64,000 nucleotides of DNA from Immersiella caudata (lineage: Eukaryota > Ascomycota > Sordariomycetes > Sordariales > Lasiosphaeriaceae): contig JAULSU010000002.1 in assembly GCA_030512335.1 (NCBI GenBank), positions 6,262,001 through 6,326,000 of the forward strand, written 5' to 3'. Shown here one piece after another: positions 10,055 to 21,216 of the stretch; position 1 is the stretch's first letter, and each line of letters starts with the position of its first letter. Both the position numbers and the translations under genes were made by a program. The notes under the pieces were generated by a model. It was not told the origin of the DNA. It was given only the letters and a program-made list of their open reading frames with translations, and searched no databases.

Positions 10055-11837
10055 ATGACAGCCACTGAACCGCCATCACTATCAACACCCACCTCGCCCC
10101 CTCGGCAGGGAAAGCTCCGCACAACCCTCAGCGTTCTTGCCCTCGCTACCGCCCTCTTCCTCACAGCAATGGATGTGACTATCGTCTCAACCGTGGTCCC
10201 CACCATCGCTAGCGAGTTCAGGTCTAGCTTGGCTTACACATGGGTAGGAAGCGCATACCTGCTGGCCAGCGCAGCCTTTGTCCCGATATGGGGCAAGGTA
10301 TCGGATATTTTCGGCCGTAGAGCCATCGTGCAGTTGGCGGTCGGGGTGTTTGGGATCGGCTCATTGCTCTGCGGCGCTTCTGGCTCGGTCGCCATGCTCA
10401 TCGCTGGCAGGGCTGTGCAGGGCGTTGGCGCCGGGGGTGTCCTCGCGCTCGTGTATGTCTGCATTGGGGATATGTTCTCAGTGCGTGACCGCGGCGTATA
10501 TTTCGGCGCCTTGGGGATTGTGTGGGTTGTTGCATCGGCGATGGGGCCGGTTCTGGGTGGGGTGTTTACGAATTTTGTCACTTGGCGGTTTGTTTCTTTC
10601 TTTCTTTCTTTCTTTTTTTGGTCTTTGCCATGCTCCTTTGTCGCCCCCCTGATTGTCCTTTTCCTTGGCTAACGGGTGAAATGTTGTAGATGGTGTTTTT
10701 ACAGTGGGTTTTTCCCTTAAACCTTCCTTTGGGATATAGTGACTAACAACCTTTTTCCCTCCACGTCCAGTCAATCTTCCCATCTGTGGTGTGGGAATGG
10801 TGGCAATCCACTGTGTCCTTCATCTACACAACCCTCGGACGCCCGTCCGTCAAGGTCTTGCGGCGATCGACTGGGTCGGCAGCTCAGCCATCATCAGCGG
10901 CACCCTTCTGCTGTTGCTCGGTCTCGAGTTTGGTAGCGCTCTGTTTACATGGAATACACCTACGGTCGTGTGTCTTTTGGTGTTTGGCCTGACGACGCTC
11001 GGCATGGCGGGCGCCTATCTTCGGCATTTTGCAAGGCACCCAGTCATCCCGCTTCATCTCTTCGGTAACCGGTCCAACTGCGGGGCTCTCGCAACAGCTT
11101 TCATCCACGGCTTCGTCCTCATCTCAGCAAGCTACTGGCTGCCGCTCTACTTTCAGTCGGTGCTAGGCGTCGACGCGCTTCAATCTGGCGTGTACCTTTT
11201 ACCTTATTCGCTGTCACTCTCTATAACATCGGCAATCGCGGGCTGGGCCATGAAGAAGACAGGGCACTACCTCGCCATAATCATAGGAGCCATGGCGGTG
11301 ACAGTGCTGGGCTTCGGGCTGCTCGTTGATCTGGGCTCAGACGGCGATCTCATCAAGATCATTGCCTACCAGATCGTGGCCGGCGCGGGTGTCGGCCCCA
11401 ATTCCCAGGCAACGCTGGTTGCCCTGCAAACAACGATCGAGCCAAGGGACATGGCGGCGGTGACATGCACGTTTGCGTTTACGCGGCAACTGGCAACGGC
11501 TATCTCGATATCGGTCGGTGGTGCCGTCTTTGGTGTGGAGATGCAGCGGCAGCAGACGGATATCGCCGCCGTGTTTGGCCCGGGCCTGGCCGATATGCTC
11601 TCGGGACGCAATGCGGCTACCAATGCCCACTGGGTTGCTAGCTTGTCTGGTGAGCAGGGGGTCGCTGCTCGTGGGGCTTACCAGCTGGCATTGCAGCGCA
11701 TGCGCATCGTGTTTGCAGCTGTTGCGGGTGTCGGGCTGGTGAGCAGCTTGTTCATCCGCAACATGGAGCTGAGCCAAAACCACGGGGAACATCAGACCGG
11801 CTTAGCTACACTTCAAAGTCCGAGGAGGGAGGACTAA
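10055..11837 (+). CDS. MFS drug/metabolite exporter (DHA2, 14-TM type)
   Basis: This is a predicted plasma-membrane proton-driven exporter of 537 residues. There are three exons, 10055-10587, 10690-10703 and 10771-11837, with introns of 102 and 67 bp. The middle exon is only 14 nt. It completes an R codon and supplies W-C-F-Y plus the first base of I, restoring the family block TWRWCFYINLP exactly, and no other splice choice does this. Motif A appears as GKVSDIFGRR, motif C as GPVLGGVF, and the TM1 start as ALFLTAMDVTIVSTVVPTI. The HNPRTP linker and later helices follow the DHA2 plan. Intron 1 holds a TTTC microsatellite and intron 2 a CTAAC branch site. It lies tail-to-tail with the FAD monooxygenase gene, and the context suggests export of a small molecule made or modified by its neighbours. 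Confidence 0.92.
10591..10619 (+). repeat. (TTTC)n microsatellite in intron 1 of MFS gene
   Basis: About five TTTC units followed by a T-run lie inside the first intron of the transporter. Length change here would not alter the protein. Confidence 0.8.
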
Positions 11838-12187
11838 CTGCCCGAATTTTTATGTGGACAACACCATGGTGGAACAGCACTATTTCTTTTGGCGGCGCCA
11901 TATATCATTAGGAAGAAGACAAAAGGTGCCATGTATTCCTTGAACACGCGGTCAGGGTGAGGAAACTACCGATACTGTGTCAACAAAGCCCTCTGTGCCA
12001 ATTATCCGCCTTCTGTACCCCCAACTGGCTCCCTCATGAGCCCGTCTTTGCTCCCAACGGCCCTTGTCCCACCCTAGCCAAATACTTTGGCACATATTCC
12101 AAGGGGTTCGACTCGGCTACTTTGGGGCGTTTGTTGAGCCAAGATAAGGGGCACAAGCTCCCTGTGAAGCACACAAATCAGTTCCTG
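11838..12187. other. Convergent 3' intergenic region
   Basis: These 350 bp lie between the 3' ends of the MFS gene and the FAD monooxygenase gene. A 93-codon plus-strand frame at 11957-12238 runs into the neighbouring gene and shows no motif. Nothing else is seen. Confidence 0.4.
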
Positions 12188-13545
12188 TCAATAGAGGAAC
12201 TCTTCCAAAGGCAACTTACCAAAGAGAGGAACGCGTAATAGGGTGTACAAGCAGAGATACCACCAGTACTCGATCATGGCGCTGTTTATTCTGGACTTGA
12301 AGATGTAAATCTTGCGTATTGCTTGGCGAATCCGTGCAACCCTTGGGCCGCGCAGCTCGTACAAGGCCTTGGTGGCAAGCTCAATGCTCTCCCTCATGGC
12401 CACCGTGTCGGGGTCTGGATCTAGGTTCTGCATGTAATGGGACAGGAGCATGGCAAAGGCGACGCTATCCTCCAGCGCCTGGTTGGCCCCTTGGCCGCTC
12501 ATGGCCTGCAGCGTGTGCGCTGCGTCACCTAGCAGCACGGCCCCCGAGCGGCCCCAGTATGGTAGGTCTGGAGTCGTCCAGACAGGGTAGATGCGGTCTG
12601 TGGTCGACAGCGAGATAATCTTCTGGATGGCCGGATCTTTCCATGTTCCATGGCGTCCCCGAAGCTGCTCACGAATCACACCCGCATCCATGATATTCGC
12701 ATCAGGGATGTCGGAGCTTGCCCAGTTAGACCACCAAGACAGTTTCCCACGCGCTTCAGGGGCCGCCGAGCAGTAGCCAAACGAACCTGTCGGCCCAAAC
12801 GTGAAGATCATGCTCTTGCGCTTGGCGACGAGAGGTGGCAGCTCAGGGACGTCCACAAATGCTCCGACCCCGCAGAAACCCCTGTTTTGGTTCGCCATCA
12901 GGCCAAGGGTTGTGGTGAGGAGAGGGAACCGAACAAGACTCACTCAAAGTGCGGTGCGTAAGTGGTTGCGTCTTGCTCCCCGAAGATGGCCTTCTTTACC
13001 ACGCTCTTGACACCATCAGCACCAACCACCAGGTCAGCTTCCTCAAACTCTCCATCTGCGAATTGTACTACAGGTCTCTTCCCGCTCAGATCAACGTTAA
13101 CCACGCGTCGGAATCGGATATTATCGTAGCCCACGGTCTCGTGCAGCCACTTCCAGGCTTCGTACCGTGGGCATGAAATGGTGCATTCGGCCGTAGCGGG
13201 GTCTTGGTCGCCATGGTCTCCCGCCGGCAGTACGGCAATGGTGTGGCCCCGGGCCGAGCGGAAGGTGTAGTGTTCGTTGGCATAGCTCTTGGCCTTGAAT
13301 TCCCTACAAAGCTCCTCGTCGACATATCGCAGTAGACGAACGGCGCCTGCTTCGAGCGAGATGATGTTGCCGACGACAACCGCCGTGTCGACAAGACCCG
13401 AGGGGCTAGCTGGCTTAGCCGTCACTCTGGAGTCGTAAGCTTCGTAAAGAAGAATCGTATGCTGGCCGGGCGATGGCAGCAGCTTGCAGAGCAGCAGGTA
13501 CGTGGAAACACCAGAGAAACCTGCACCAACAATGATGACCTTCAT
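12188..13545 (-). CDS. FAD-dependent monooxygenase
   Basis: This is a predicted flavin monooxygenase (PHBH-like class A) that would hydroxylate or epoxidise a small substrate using NAD(P)H and O2. Two exons, 13545-12944 and 12881-12188, are joined across a 62-bp intron (GTGAGT..ACAG), giving 431 residues. The Rossmann FAD motif is at the extreme N-terminus (IIVGAGFSG). The second FAD contact is VVGADGVKSVV near residue 185. The GD motif is LLGDAAHTLQAMSGQGANQALED near residue 330, given here with its key residues G-D-A-A-H and the G-x-G-x-N-x-x-x-E-D tail. A hydrophobic C-terminal stretch (YWWYLCLYTLLRVP) suggests membrane association. It is transcribed away from the alpha/beta hydrolase through a shared promoter region containing an 85-bp tandem repeat. 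The substrate cannot be told from the sequence. Confidence 0.9.
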
Positions 13546-14123
13546 GGCGTACTCTAGGACGGGTAGTCTTGCGCGATGACATCCAAGCTGGAGCTAGCTG
13601 CCAGGTTTCAAATTTGCTCTCTTGGAACCTTGATTTGGAGGGGTGAGTTTTTGAGCCCTCGCGGGGATTTGTGCGTGTGAGTGCATTTGCGCGAGTATTG
13701 TGTTGCGTGTGGGTGCATTTTGCGCGCGCGCGGGTGAGGTATGGGCGGCGATGTGCTTCGTGTGAGTGCATTTGCGCGAGTATTGTGTTGCGTGTGGGTG
13801 CATTTTGCGCGCGCGCGGGTGAGGTATGGGCGGCGATGTGCTTCGTGTGAGTGTATGTTGCGCGGGTTGTTATTGACCTGCGTGTGGCAGATACTTCTAC
13901 TTCCTGTGCACTACTGCCGACGGGATGCATGTGGGGGGAAAGAGGGGAGGAGAGTTTCTGTTCACATTTACCTCGAACACTTGAACCCTCTTGCGCATCT
14001 TCCTGCTTCCTATTCAGATACATCTTGCCCCTAAAAAATCTCGCCTGCTCAGTCTTTGTCAAGTGGGCCAGCCACTATCAGCAGGGCAACCCCTTCGGTC
14101 GATTACGTACCTTGCACCACGAT
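13546..14123. promoter_or_regulatory. Divergent promoter of FMO and hydrolase genes
   Basis: These 578 bp separate two divergently transcribed genes and contain the 85-bp tandem repeat. A shared promoter suggests co-regulation. No specific binding site is assigned. Confidence 0.45.
13674..13865 (+). repeat. 85-bp tandem repeat, 2.2 copies
   Basis: Copies at 13674-13758 and 13759-13843 appear identical. A third, diverging partial copy starts at 13844. Each unit contains GTGTGAGTGCATTTGCGCGA and an alternating TGCGCGCGCGCG tract with Z-DNA potential. The repeat lies midway between two divergent start codons. Confidence 0.92.
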
Positions 14124-15305
14124 ATGGCGTCTGTAGCGGGGCAAGGTCGGCTTCGTGATCCCGATATGTGTCTGGAAACGGACCCGAGAACACACCGTGG
14201 GCTTCTTGAGGCGCTGCGCGCCCATGGCATGGCAGGGCCCCCGACCTTTATTGCCGACATCACACCAGAGTCACCCCTCGACGCCATTTGTGCGTTTACG
14301 CGCCAGGTTGAAGGGTTTATTGAAGACCACTACAGTAGCCTAAGCTACCATGTACCAGATCCCGCACGCCAGGGTCCCATTGCGCAGACCGAAGAATGGA
14401 TTCCCACCCCTAACGATAGCAAACTTCGGATCATTGTGTACCGCCCCCCCGCACCTTTGGGTGCCTCGCTACCAGCCGTCGTCTACTTCCATGGCGGCGC
14501 AATGATCATGCTCAAGACTGAGGGGGCAATGCACACCGCGTGGGCCACGGCGCTGGCGGAGACCGGGCTGGTGGTGATCGCGGTCGACTTCCGCAATACA
14601 CTTACATCGACCGGCCTCGAACACCCCTTTCCGGCTGGTCTTGATGACTGTGCGACGGCCGTACGGTGGATCGATGCGCATAGGGACGAGCTAGAGATCA
14701 ACAAGGTAGTGCTACAGGGGGAAAGTGGCGGGGCCAACCTCGCGCTGGCTACGACGCTGCGAGCTAAGAGAGAGGGCTGGCTCGACGCCATCGACGGCGT
14801 GTGCGCCACTGTCCCATACATCAGCGGGGCCTACAACATGCCGACCGACTGGAAACTGCAGGAACTGCCCAGCCTTGTCGAGTGCGATCGCTACCTCATG
14901 TCGTGCGCCAACAGCACACTCAATGCCCTCATCTACGACCCCTCGGGCGCCAACGCGAGGAATCCCCTCGCTTGGCCCTACTGGGCAACCGAGGATGATC
15001 TCCGAGGGCTTCCGCCTCATCTCATTGTGACAAGCGAGCTGGATTTGCTTCGGGACGAGGGCAACGCCTACTATCGAAAGCTCGTCCAAGCCGGCGTCAG
15101 GGCCGTTGGGCGTGTCAACTTGGGCCTAACGCATCAGGGTGAGATCAATTTCCCGCAGGCTGTCCCAGACGTGTTCTTGGCAAACCTGTGGGAGTTGAAG
15201 GCGTTTGTCGACCGGCTCCCGCAAAGAGGTGCCCTACAGCCAGTGGTCTCTCGCGAAGCCAAGTCAGAGGGCCAAAAGTCTTTGGTACAAGCGCAGGGAG
15301 CGTGA
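14124..15305 (+). CDS. Alpha/beta-hydrolase fold-3 (HSL-type) esterase
   Basis: This is a predicted cytosolic carboxylesterase or lipase of the hormone-sensitive-lipase class, 393 residues, in a single exon. The frame is open further upstream but has no earlier ATG, so I start at 14124 (MASVAGQGR). The oxyanion-hole motif is YFHGGAM. The nucleophile elbow is GESGGAN, the acid region TSELDLLRDEG, and the catalytic His is in GLTHQGE. These four appear in order with family spacing. The C-terminal ~30 residues are polar and Gln-rich. The divergent FAD monooxygenase suggests a shared pathway, for example ester or lactone hydrolysis after oxygenation. That link is inference. Confidence 0.88.
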   Translation: MASVAGQGRLRDPDMCLETDPRTHRGLLEALRAHGMAGPPTFIADITPESPLDAICAFTRQVEGFIEDHYSSLSYHVPDPARQGPIAQTEEWIPTPNDSKLRIIVYRPPAPLGASLPAVVYFHGGAMIMLKTEGAMHTAWATALAETGLVVIAVDFRNTLTSTGLEHPFPAGLDDCATAVRWIDAHRDELEINKVVLQGESGGANLALATTLRAKREGWLDAIDGVCATVPYISGAYNMPTDWKLQELPSLVECDRYLMSCANSTLNALIYDPSGANARNPLAWPYWATEDDLRGLPPHLIVTSELDLLRDEGNAYYRKLVQAGVRAVGRVNLGLTHQGEINFPQAVPDVFLANLWELKAFVDRLPQRGALQPVVSREAKSEGQKSLVQAQGA

Positions 15306-15817
15306 TTTTGTGTCAGTTTGTTCGGCTTCTGTTATCGCGCCCGTGCACGCATTGCTTTGGTAGCCCAGCGTTCTGAACCTAAGTGTCAAATCACACGGCT
15401 TATTGCCACAATCACTTCACCTACTGTCAGATATCAAGCCATTACCAACCGTCAGAGTAATTGAGCGTCCCGTGCTTTTTAGGGCTGCGGTAGTTTTGCG
15501 ACAGGAAGAGGGTGCACTGTGATGAGGGGATGCTCACAGGACTGAGGAGTGTTGATTGGAGGGTGAAAGGGAAAGAGCGAGCATTATGTGTGGGGGTTCA
15601 TACATGAAGGGTGCGCCACCTCTAGCCGTCAAGAAAACCTTCTCAAACCTACTCATCCACCGACCAGCCAGCAGAATTGAGCGTAACAGGGCGTACGGCA
15701 GGGTTTGTCTCAGGCAAGAGTAAAATATAGCATCGTGGGCTCCTGGGGAATTAGGAGTTGCAGAAATGCAACTCTAGTCTCCCGCCAAGGATTTTCTCCA
15801 ATCTGTCTTTGCTCCAG
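15306..15817. other. Intergenic, promoter of ferric reductase gene
   Basis: No gene is visible in these 512 bp. It should hold the 3' end of the hydrolase transcript and the ferric reductase promoter. I see no distinctive element. Confidence 0.4.
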
Positions 15818-18054
15818 ATGAAAACCCCACCGCTCTTCCCCGCAGCCGCCTTGCTGACGGCGTCGCTGACCGGGCAAGCCGCTGCACAGTTCCTCACTGG
15901 CTTCGGCTTCTACCCCTACGAGCCGCTTTGTGCCGAGTCGTGTCTGCGCTCGCTCTCGTCCTACACTCTTGCCTGCACGACTCCTACTCAAGACCACAGC
16001 GGCCACGACCACAGCTCGTCGACATCGCCCGAGTGCTATGCCAGTGACACCCCTTTCCTGACCTCGGTCGCCTGGTGCTTCAGCACAAAGTGCGCTGCCG
16101 AGTCCAACATACCTGTTTCTACCCTCCAGCTCTTCTGGGAGAAATTTGTCACTGGGACAAGCAAGGTGTCCGCGAAATGGTCCTACGAGACAGCCCTCGC
16201 CAACGTCAGCCCGAAGCCGCCCACCTACCAACTCGGCGATGCTGACACCGGCCTGAACGTCACCTCGATCGTCCCACCCGACACATACCTAGCTCAGTGG
16301 AACGTCTTAGGGATGGTTGCCCGCGAAAACTATGTCGAGTCAAAGTTTAGGTAGGTAACATGCATTCACGAATACCTTCGCCGTATGGTACTGCCCCAAA
16401 CCCCTCTGCCTGCCCCGCTAAAGCAACGGGGCCCGTTCTAGCATCACCATCTTCTCGGCGGCTGTTGGCATTCCGATAGCCCTGAGCTGCCTGAGCCGTC
16501 TGCCGTATGCCGGCGTCGTCTTGGACAAGGTTAGTTCCCACACCCTAACCAAGCGACGTCCCCCCTTAGCTTGACTCATTTCTCACCCGACCGGGATAGG
16601 TCAAGCCGTATCTCGTCTACCCAGCCCTCATTGGCAGGTATCAAGTCCGACCGCTGCCGCTGCTCCTCGGAAATGCCCCTACGACAGGCCAGGGCCTCTA
16701 CATCGCCCTTTTTATCGTGCTCAACGTGGTGCTGGCTGCTGTGGACTACCAGTCCGGACAACCAAACGGATGGTTCGGCAGCCAGTGGAAGGAGATATCG
16801 GCGTACGTCCTGTACCGCACGGGCACTTTTGGCTTCATGCTCATGCCCCTCCTCTTTCTCTTCGCATCAAGAAATAACGTGCTGCTCTGGCTAAGCAACT
16901 GGTCACACTCAACCTATCTCCTGCTCCATCGCTGGGTCGCACGCGTCTTTGCGCTGTACGTCGTTATCCACTCTATCATTGGCTTGCAGATCTACGCTCA
17001 TTACGCGCAGACGGAATGGTGGATTTGGGGCGCCGTGGCTACCATTGCGACGGTTCTACTCGCCATCGGTAGCGGACTCTACGTGCGTGCATCGCAATAC
17101 GAACTTTTCCTCGTCTCGCACGTGGTGTTGAGCGTGTTTGTTGTGGTTGGATGCTGGTACCACATCTTTGGCTGGTATGCAAGCATGGGCATCTACCTGC
17201 CCAGCACTTGGGGATATGAGGTCTGGGTTTTCTTTGGCATCGCTGTGTGGTTCTTTGATCGGCTTGTGCGCGTGGGTCGCGTCCTGAAGAACGGTGCTCC
17301 ACGAGCCCAGGTATTCGACCTTGGCAACGGCTATCTGCGTGTCGATATTGCTGGCATCCGATGGGGCCTGTCGCCGGGCCAGCACGTCTATGTCTACTTT
17401 CCCACCCTCGCGCCGCTGCGGCCGTGGGAGAATCATCCCTTCTCCATCATCCCCACACAGATCCTCGGCCAGTCGTCCGCCACGACGACCCCGCACAAGG
17501 GGGACTTGGAGAAGCAAGACAAGGACTCAGAAGGCCAAAAGGCGACGATATCTGCCAGCACGTCTTCGGCGTCTGACACTGGCGTCGTCGGCATTACGCT
17601 CTTCATCAAGAAGTCGACTGGCATCACCAAGCATCTCCAGGCTAGTGAGAGCCTTCTCACCCTCCTGGACGGACCCTACTCCAACTGCCACAAGGGCTCC
17701 ATCTTGCGCTGCGACCGGCTTTTGCTTCTTGGTGGCGGTATCGGCATCACAGGGCTGCTCGCCTGGGCCCAGCAGCACTGGAATGTGAAGCTGGTCTGGA
17801 GCGTCGCCGAATCGGCCCGGTGCCTAGTCGACGCTATCAACCTCGCTACCGTCGCTGAGAATGAAGTGAGAGTAGGCTCTAGGTTCAACTTTGCAGAGTT
17901 GATCCAGGCGGAGGCCAGTGCCGGCTGGGGGAGGGTTGGCGTTGTCGTTTCTGGCCCGGGCGGGCTGTGTGATGACGTTCGGGCTGCCGTTGCTGCCGTG
18001 GGAAGGCGATCCAAAACAGTGTTTGAGCTAGAAGTTGATGCCTATTCTTGGTAA
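15818..18054 (+). CDS. Ferric-chelate reductase (FRE / NOX superfamily)
   Basis: This is a predicted plasma-membrane metalloreductase that moves electrons from cytosolic NADPH through FAD and two haems to extracellular Fe3+ or Cu2+. Three exons, 15818-16350, 16442-16529 and 16600-18054, give 691 residues. A signal peptide ends near AAAQF, followed by a Cys-rich extracellular head. The ferric-reductase transmembrane domain carries the haem-ligand region SHSTYLLLHRWVARVF and the second pair in SHVVLSVFVVVGCWYH. The FAD-binding motif is ENHPFSI and the NADPH motif is LLLGGGIGITGLL. The C-terminus ends FELEVDAYSW, typical of fungal FRE proteins. A low-complexity Ser/Thr/Lys insert (about residues 490-530) splits the FAD and NADPH parts. 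Its place beside an exporter and oxidative enzymes hints at a metal-linked pathway, but the family is also common as a stand-alone gene. Confidence 0.93.
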
Positions 18055-18404
18055 GAGCCCCAAAGGGCAGAGAGGGAAACGGACACCAGCAAGACTACCG
18101 TGAAAATTATACGATGAATAATATGAGCCTGTCCTCTAATCCCGTTCTTACCTTTGTAATCTCATAGCCACAGCCCCCACGCTCTAAACTACAATATAGG
18201 AACGCCGCTTGCAGGCCAAGCCTGCGGTATCACCCTATTGCGTCTAGTTATCTCTTGGCAAAATTCCAGCGCATATGCACTCAGGTATACCCATCTCAGA
18301 AGCCCGCAGCAACTCAACTAGATATATTTGGCGCCCTCAAATAACCTTTGACAGCTACTCTTCTAAATAGTTAGTAGCCAATACCACATCACCCTGCGTC
18401 TAAG
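18055..18404. other. Intergenic, promoter of amidase gene
   Basis: Nothing coding is seen in these 350 bp. The AT-rich stretch near 18320-18390 probably contains the amidase promoter. Confidence 0.4.
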
Positions 18405-20519
18405 ATGCCTACCATTTTCCCTTTCCAAATCGGCGCCTCCGTCTTATTTTTGTTAGCGGCTGTCTTGAATGCGGCCACGGCTATCACCTTGCCCCAGGTG
18501 CAGTTGGGAACATCCGGTGCGCTTACATTTACACTCGCGAACGACACGTATTACTCCCCTGCTACTCCCGTGGCTAGTGGTCGGCTTCTCCACGATGGAG
18601 CTGCCGTGCCGAAGCTGCTACCGCTAACGGTGCTGGACGCAAAAGTGAACATGTCTATCATCACGGCAAGCTCACTAGCACAATCCACGGCAACATATGC
18701 AGCCCTGGACGATGTCTGGAGTGTGGGGTTTCTGGATGACGGTGCACTGCTCCTGTTGACGCGCCCAGGCACTGTGCTCGACACTTCAGCGGTCGTATGG
18801 ATCGGCCAAGTCGGTCTCCACTATCTCATTGTAACTGATACGTTGGATACCTCGAGGTGTCGATTCGAGGGGGTTACAGTCATTTCCATCTCATCCTCTT
18901 CATCTCTCGATAGCCTTCCACCTGGCCCATACACTGTCTTACTTGATCGCTCTACAATCGCCATCCACCAGGCATACCGCTTGTACGAAGACCATCTCGA
19001 CGCGTTTTTGTCTGGAGTCACGGTAGTGCCGAGGTCTACAACCCACACACCGGTAGACGTGGTATCGTCATCCCACCGACATGGGTGGATTCCCGTTCCA
19101 TCGCGGTTGCACTGGATAGGCGACGAACGACCGCTCGCCGGCGTCCGCGTGGCGTTGAAGGACATTTTCGACCTCGAGGGTGTCCAGACTGGCGCTGGTT
19201 CGCGGAGCTATGCCAAGGTATACCCAGTGGCCAATCAGACGGCCGCTTCAGTGCAGAAGATTCTCGATCTTGGCGCGGTCATCATTGTAAGCTTTCCGTG
19301 ACGAAAACGGTAACTATCCACACCCGCGATCGTGCTAGTTGACGCCAACTCACAGGGCAAGACAAAGACGAGTCAATTCGCCCACGCCGGCGATCCTTGG
19401 CACTACATCGACATCCATTACCCGTGGAACCCGCGCGGCGATGGCTACCTGACAGCTGGATCGTCATCATCGGGCAGTGCCGTCGCCGTGGCAGGCTACG
19501 ATTGGGTTGATCTTGCAATTGGCAGCGACACGCGCGGGAGCATCCGCAGACCTGCCGCTCTTGTCGGCAGTTACGGTATCCGCCCGACATGGCGCAGCAT
19601 GGACCTGACCGGCGTGGTGCCGCTAGCCGAGGAGATGGACACAGCCGGCGTTTTGGCACGGGATCCCAGCCTGTTTAGCATCGCAGCCTCGCTCTGGTTC
19701 GAAGACGGACCGGCCCCGGTGAATAAAAGCTTCGCCGGGGGGTTCCCCAAAAAGATTGTCTATCCAGCGGATTATATCTGGATCCGAAACCCAGCCGCAC
19801 AGGCTCTCTTTGACAACTTTCTGGACGCCCTGCAGAGGGAATTCTCCATGACCCGCACCACGATCAACCTGACCGCCACCCTCCACGCCGCCGTGTCCAA
19901 CTCGCAGCTGACCAACATCACGGCGCTCTTCCTCCAGAGCAACATCTTATCTGAATACATATCCTACACACGGGTTGGCGCCCCCCTGGCTGAAGCCTGG
20001 CATACCGTCCTCCCAGACGCCGGGTATCCGCCTCTCGACCCGACGCCCCGCGCAGCCTTCCGCCGCAGTGAAAACCGCACTAGAGCTGACTACGAGGCGG
20101 CGGTGGCGGTCAAAGCCATGTTTCGGAAATTCTTCCTGTCGAGAGTGGTCCGCCCTGATTCCGAAACCTGCTCCGACGGTATTATGGTTCTTGATGCCGG
20201 CACGGGCGGGCTGCCGTCCTATCGTGAAGAAGCCTTAAACAACCTCTCCGGCGCTACGCCGCTGGTTGTTACCTTGCCTGGTGGTCACACGACACTTCCG
20301 GGAACTTTCCTAGCTAGCATGGCCGGCTGCCCTGAGGTTAGCATCCCGCTTGGTCAGGTCAGTTATCGGAGCCATATCAGTCTGCAGGAAGAGGTTTTAC
20401 CAGTGAACATCGAGTTGATCGCTGCGCCGGGGTGTGACGCCATGCTCTTAGGCCTTGTACGTCGGCTAGTGGATATGGGCGTGTTGACTGCGGTGAAGAC
20501 GGGACGAGCAGCGTTTTGA
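18405..20519 (+). CDS. Secreted amidase-signature hydrolase
   Basis: This is a predicted amidase with an N-terminal signal peptide (about 26 residues, ...LNAATA) and several N-glycosylation sites, so it probably acts in the secretory pathway or outside the cell. Two exons, 18405-19286 and 19356-20519, are joined in phase 0 across a 69-bp intron, giving 681 residues. A ~240-residue N-terminal region of unknown function precedes the amidase-signature fold. The catalytic Lys is in GVRVALKDIFDLEG. The Gly/Ser-rich signature follows the intron as AGSSSSGSAVAVA with GSDTRGSIRRPAA, supplying the cis-Ser and nucleophile Ser. This two-part layout is seen in fungal amidases annotated as scytalone-dehydratase-like Arp1 proteins. 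The substrate is unknown. It is the last gene of the plus-strand run that begins at 14124. Confidence 0.88.
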
Positions 20520-20902
20520 CGCGGAACTAGCCACCGCCATTGAGTTCCAGTAGCTCTAGATCGGCTTATCAGAGGCAGGAAACTAATGTAGGAGGTTTAC
20601 CGAACTTCTGTGAGCATAACATCCCAAGGTCGTAATCGAGAGCGATATTTAGGCATCATCCGGTTTGAGAAACTTTGTGGACCGCCCGCTGCCGTCGTCG
20701 AGCCCAAACAATCGACTCTCAGCATTGCCATTTGGAAAGGCGTTTGGAAGTAGCCTGGCCGGGCCTTCAATGTCAAGGCCCACTGGGTTCCAGTGTGCAA
20801 CGAGAGAATGGATGAACTGGTAAAAGCTGCGGCGGCAGAGCCCCAGCCGCCAGATGGATATAAGTGGCTACAATGCTGGATGCAGTGACCGTGCATCGTA
20901 GA
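20520..20902. other. Intergenic before transposon block
   Basis: No gene or repeat is recognised in these 383 bp between the amidase stop and the MITE-like element. Confidence 0.4.
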
Positions 20903-21137
20903 TATCAGAAAGAAAGGGGCCTAGGGGCCCCGGGCTCCGGTCAGCGAAGCCGACCGGACGCCTGCCACTGCCTGAACGCCAGTCAGCCCCAGCCGCCGCG
21001 CCGACGAAGCTGAATCCTAGGAATTGGTCTATAGAGAAGGAGGTTTTGGCTGAAAGCCAGAGCCTCAACAAGAAATACAATCAAGCAATTGCAACCCCCG
21101 TTATTTCCATCTAACCTAGGGTGCAGTGTTTCTGACA
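20903..21137 (+). mobile_element. MITE-like element, copy A
   Basis: This 235-bp non-coding element begins (C/T)ATCAGAAAG and ends GTGCAGTGTTTCTGACA, degenerate terminal inverted repeats of the form CTGTCAGAAA. It shares ordered blocks with the elements at 47561 and 59747: GGTCAGCGAAGC, CTGAACGCCAGTCAGCC, AAGCTGAATCCTA, and an imperfect hairpin around GGCTGAAAGCC. No open frame is present, so movement would depend on an outside transposase. No target-site duplication is evident. Confidence 0.7.
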
Positions 21138-21216
21138 GCTCTCTTACCGCTTTCATCCGGCACCTATGGTAGTGGGTCAAAAGGGAGGAATTTGGTTATG
21201 GTATGTGTTGAGTTGG

